Shown: positions 15,707 to 16,497 of the stretch, piece by piece
Layout: every line of letters starts with the position of its first letter
Position numbering within the stretch: position 1 is the first letter of the stretch
Assembly (NCBI GenBank): GCA_003457135.1
Contig: DMSQ01000026.1
Location: forward strand, 46,681 to 63,177
Length of the DNA: 16,497 nt
Direction: 5' to 3'
From: Prolixibacteraceae bacterium
GTDB taxonomy: Bacteria; Bacteroidota; Bacteroidia; Bacteroidales; Prolixibacteraceae
Program-made: the position numbers and the translations under genes
The notes under the pieces: model-generated
What the model saw: only the letters and a program-made list of their open reading frames with translations
What the model was told of the DNA's origin: nothing
The model's database searches: none

Positions 15707-16245
15707 TCAGACGAGCGATAAAAGGCTGCTCGGAACGAATGGAAAAGGAATTAAATCTTTAACCGGATTTAAAACCTGATCATCCGGATCTTCGGATCTG
15801 CATTCGGAAAGAGTTGAAGTTAGAACCGAAAGCTTGCTTTCATGGTTCGTCAACCCGAAAATTGACTGTCAAAAGTTCATTTAAAAGTTGATTCAGGAAG
15901 GTGAAAGATTGGAAGGAACCCCGGTTTCCGAAAATTGGCCGAAGTGAATGATTGTCTCCGGATAATCGGAATCTTTTCATCAACAGGCTGATCGCAAGAT
16001 CGAATGAAGGTGGCTAACCTGAGGCTTCGTCCGTGAAGATTTAATCGAAAGAAAGAATCGAACGGACAATCGGAAGATTTTACTGTAACAGGCAAAATCG
16101 GAAGGTTCAAGGCTGGGAGCAATGGCTGAAAAGCCGAAACAAACAGCCAGTTGTAATAACCGTAGTCTGGCACCAAGGAGAACCTTCGGGAGATCCAGAA
16201 GTGAATGGGAACTTTCCTAACGGATGGTTCCCATTCGTGTTTTTT
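15707..16245 (+). ncRNA. Candidate large structured non-coding RNA (~540 nt)
   Basis: A promoter-to-terminator unit with no credible protein but dense potential for local hairpins. Examples: CGAGC/GCTCG at 15712-15732; CGGATC-TTCG-GATCTG at 15785-15800; GTTGA (15813-15817) and TCAAC (15850-15854) enclosing AACC-GAAAG-CTTG-CTTTC-AT-GGTT at 15824-15847; GATC-GCAA-GATC at 15990-16001; GTCCGT/ACGGAC at 16029-16067; GGCTG/CAGCC (16111-16148) enclosing GGCT-GAAA-AGCC at 16124-16135; and GGA-GAA-CC-TTCG-GG-AGA-TCC at 16177-16196, whose purine-rich internal loop could hold sheared G-A pairs. Five stems end in very stable tetraloops (UUCG, CUUG, GNRA). It ends at an intrinsic terminator. I see none of the signature motifs of tmRNA, RNase P RNA, SRP RNA or 6S RNA. 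It could be an already catalogued Bacteroidota RNA whose sequence I do not remember. Boundaries are inferred from promoter and terminator. Confidence 0.6.
16203..16245 (+). terminator. Intrinsic terminator of the structured RNA
   Basis: A perfect 10-base stem, GAATGGGAAC at 16203-16212 with GTTCCCATTC at 16227-16236, has a 14-base loop and is followed by GTG and six T (16240-16245). It is the strongest plus-strand terminator in the window and defines the 3' end of the candidate RNA. Confidence 0.88.
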
Positions 16246-16292
16246 ATTGCTTCGGTTTGGAACTGTGCAATAAATTATTGCAAATTGTAAGT

Positions 16293-16326
16293 AAAAAAAG
16301 AGCTACAAATATAAAATCTGTAACTC
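16293..16326 (-). terminator. Intrinsic terminator of tRNA-Arg
   Basis: On the minus strand GAGTTACAGAT pairs with ATTTGTAGCTC (11 pairs, two of them G-U) around a 5-base loop and is followed by seven T. It lies 12 bases downstream of the tRNA and faces the terminator of the structured RNA. Confidence 0.8.
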
Positions 16327-16338
16327 CTTATAATTTAG

Positions 16339-16411
16339 TGACCCCGGTAAGACTCGAACCTACAACCTTCTGATCCGTAGTCAGATGCTCTATCCATTAA
16401 GCTACGGGGCC
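16339..16411 (-). tRNA. tRNA-Arg(ACG)
   Basis: The minus strand folds into a class I tRNA of 73 bases. The acceptor is GGCCCCG with CGGGGTC plus discriminator A. The D-arm has AGCTTAATGGATAGAGC, the anticodon stem TCTGA/TCAGA encloses CTACGGA with anticodon ACG, and the T-arm contains GGTTCGAGTC. CCA is not encoded. A34 would be deaminated to inosine by TadA. Confidence 0.95.
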
Positions 16412-16426
16412 TTTGCAAAAGCGATG

Positions 16427-16456
16427 CAAAGATAATACTTATCAGAACAAAAGCAA
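16427..16456 (-). promoter_or_regulatory. Promoter of tRNA-Arg
   Basis: On the minus strand TTG (16456-16454) is followed after 19 bases by TATCTTTG (16434-16427), a perfect TAnnTTTG at standard spacing. It predicts a leader of under 10 bases before the tRNA. Confidence 0.6.
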
Positions 16457-16497
16457 CCTCAGGAAATATATTTTCCAGGGAAATCGCTTTTAACATT

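Noticed and set aside
15877..16176. A 99-residue minus-strand open frame inside the structured RNA region
   Set aside because: Its composition is not protein-like (no domain pattern, rich in Pro, Phe and Arg without order), and the plus strand over the same bases forms repeated hairpins between a promoter and a terminator.
15707..16245. Identity of the structured RNA as tmRNA, RNase P RNA, SRP RNA or 6S RNA
   Set aside because: I looked for a tRNA-like acceptor and tag frame, the GAGGAAAGTCC core of RNase P, the SRP GGAAGGAAGCAGCC loop, and a single long 6S-type bubble. None is present.
1..16497. CRISPR arrays, prophage genes or defence systems
   Set aside because: No regularly spaced repeats, cas genes, integrases, phage structural genes or known defence proteins were seen anywhere in the window.

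Overview
This window looks like a chromosomal segment of a Bacteroidota bacterium, most likely from the Bacteroidales/Marinilabiliales side. Tat-exported Gfo/Idh/MocA oxidoreductases, DUF4038 glycosidases, paired sulfatases, DUF4256, DUF6155 and the 'MGRAFE' form of YebC are all typical of that phylum. The recognisable promoters follow the Bacteroidota pattern (TTTG, 19-21 bases, TAnnTTTG), and genes lack obvious Shine-Dalgarno sequences. The assignment rests on recognition of protein families and promoters, not on a marker gene.

Left part (1-8942): an exported carbohydrate-processing neighbourhood. A Tat-signal NAD-dependent oxidoreductase (minus strand) is divergent from a Tat-signal TIM-barrel isomerase/lyase-like protein. 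A secreted DUF4038/apiosidase-like glycoside hydrolase follows. A cytosolic DUF4256 protein and a decayed insertion sequence (ISAon1-like, read through three frame segments) interrupt the theme. Two tandem sulfatase genes come next. The first is broken by a 4-base tandem duplication (CAAA) that shifts the frame; the second is intact. Together these genes suggest breakdown of a sulfated or otherwise decorated glycan. The substrate cannot be read from the sequence.

Middle (8943-12943): a tRNA-Leu(GAG) with its own terminator, a secreted protein of unknown function, a minus-strand pair (YebC family then DUF6155), and a divergent DEAD-box RNA helicase.

Right part (13025-15422): a secreted two-domain thioredoxin-fold protein (peroxiredoxin-like plus TlpA-like) lies 10 bases upstream of an Nramp-type divalent metal transporter.

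Far right (15669-16456): the most interesting item. About 540 bases without a credible protein have a well-spaced Bacteroidota promoter at one end and a strong intrinsic terminator at the other. Between them lie many hairpins, five capped by classic stable tetraloops (UUCG twice, CUUG, GCAA, GAAA). This is best read as a large structured non-coding RNA gene, convergent with a tRNA-Arg(ACG). I could not match it to tmRNA, RNase P RNA, SRP RNA or 6S RNA from their signature motifs.
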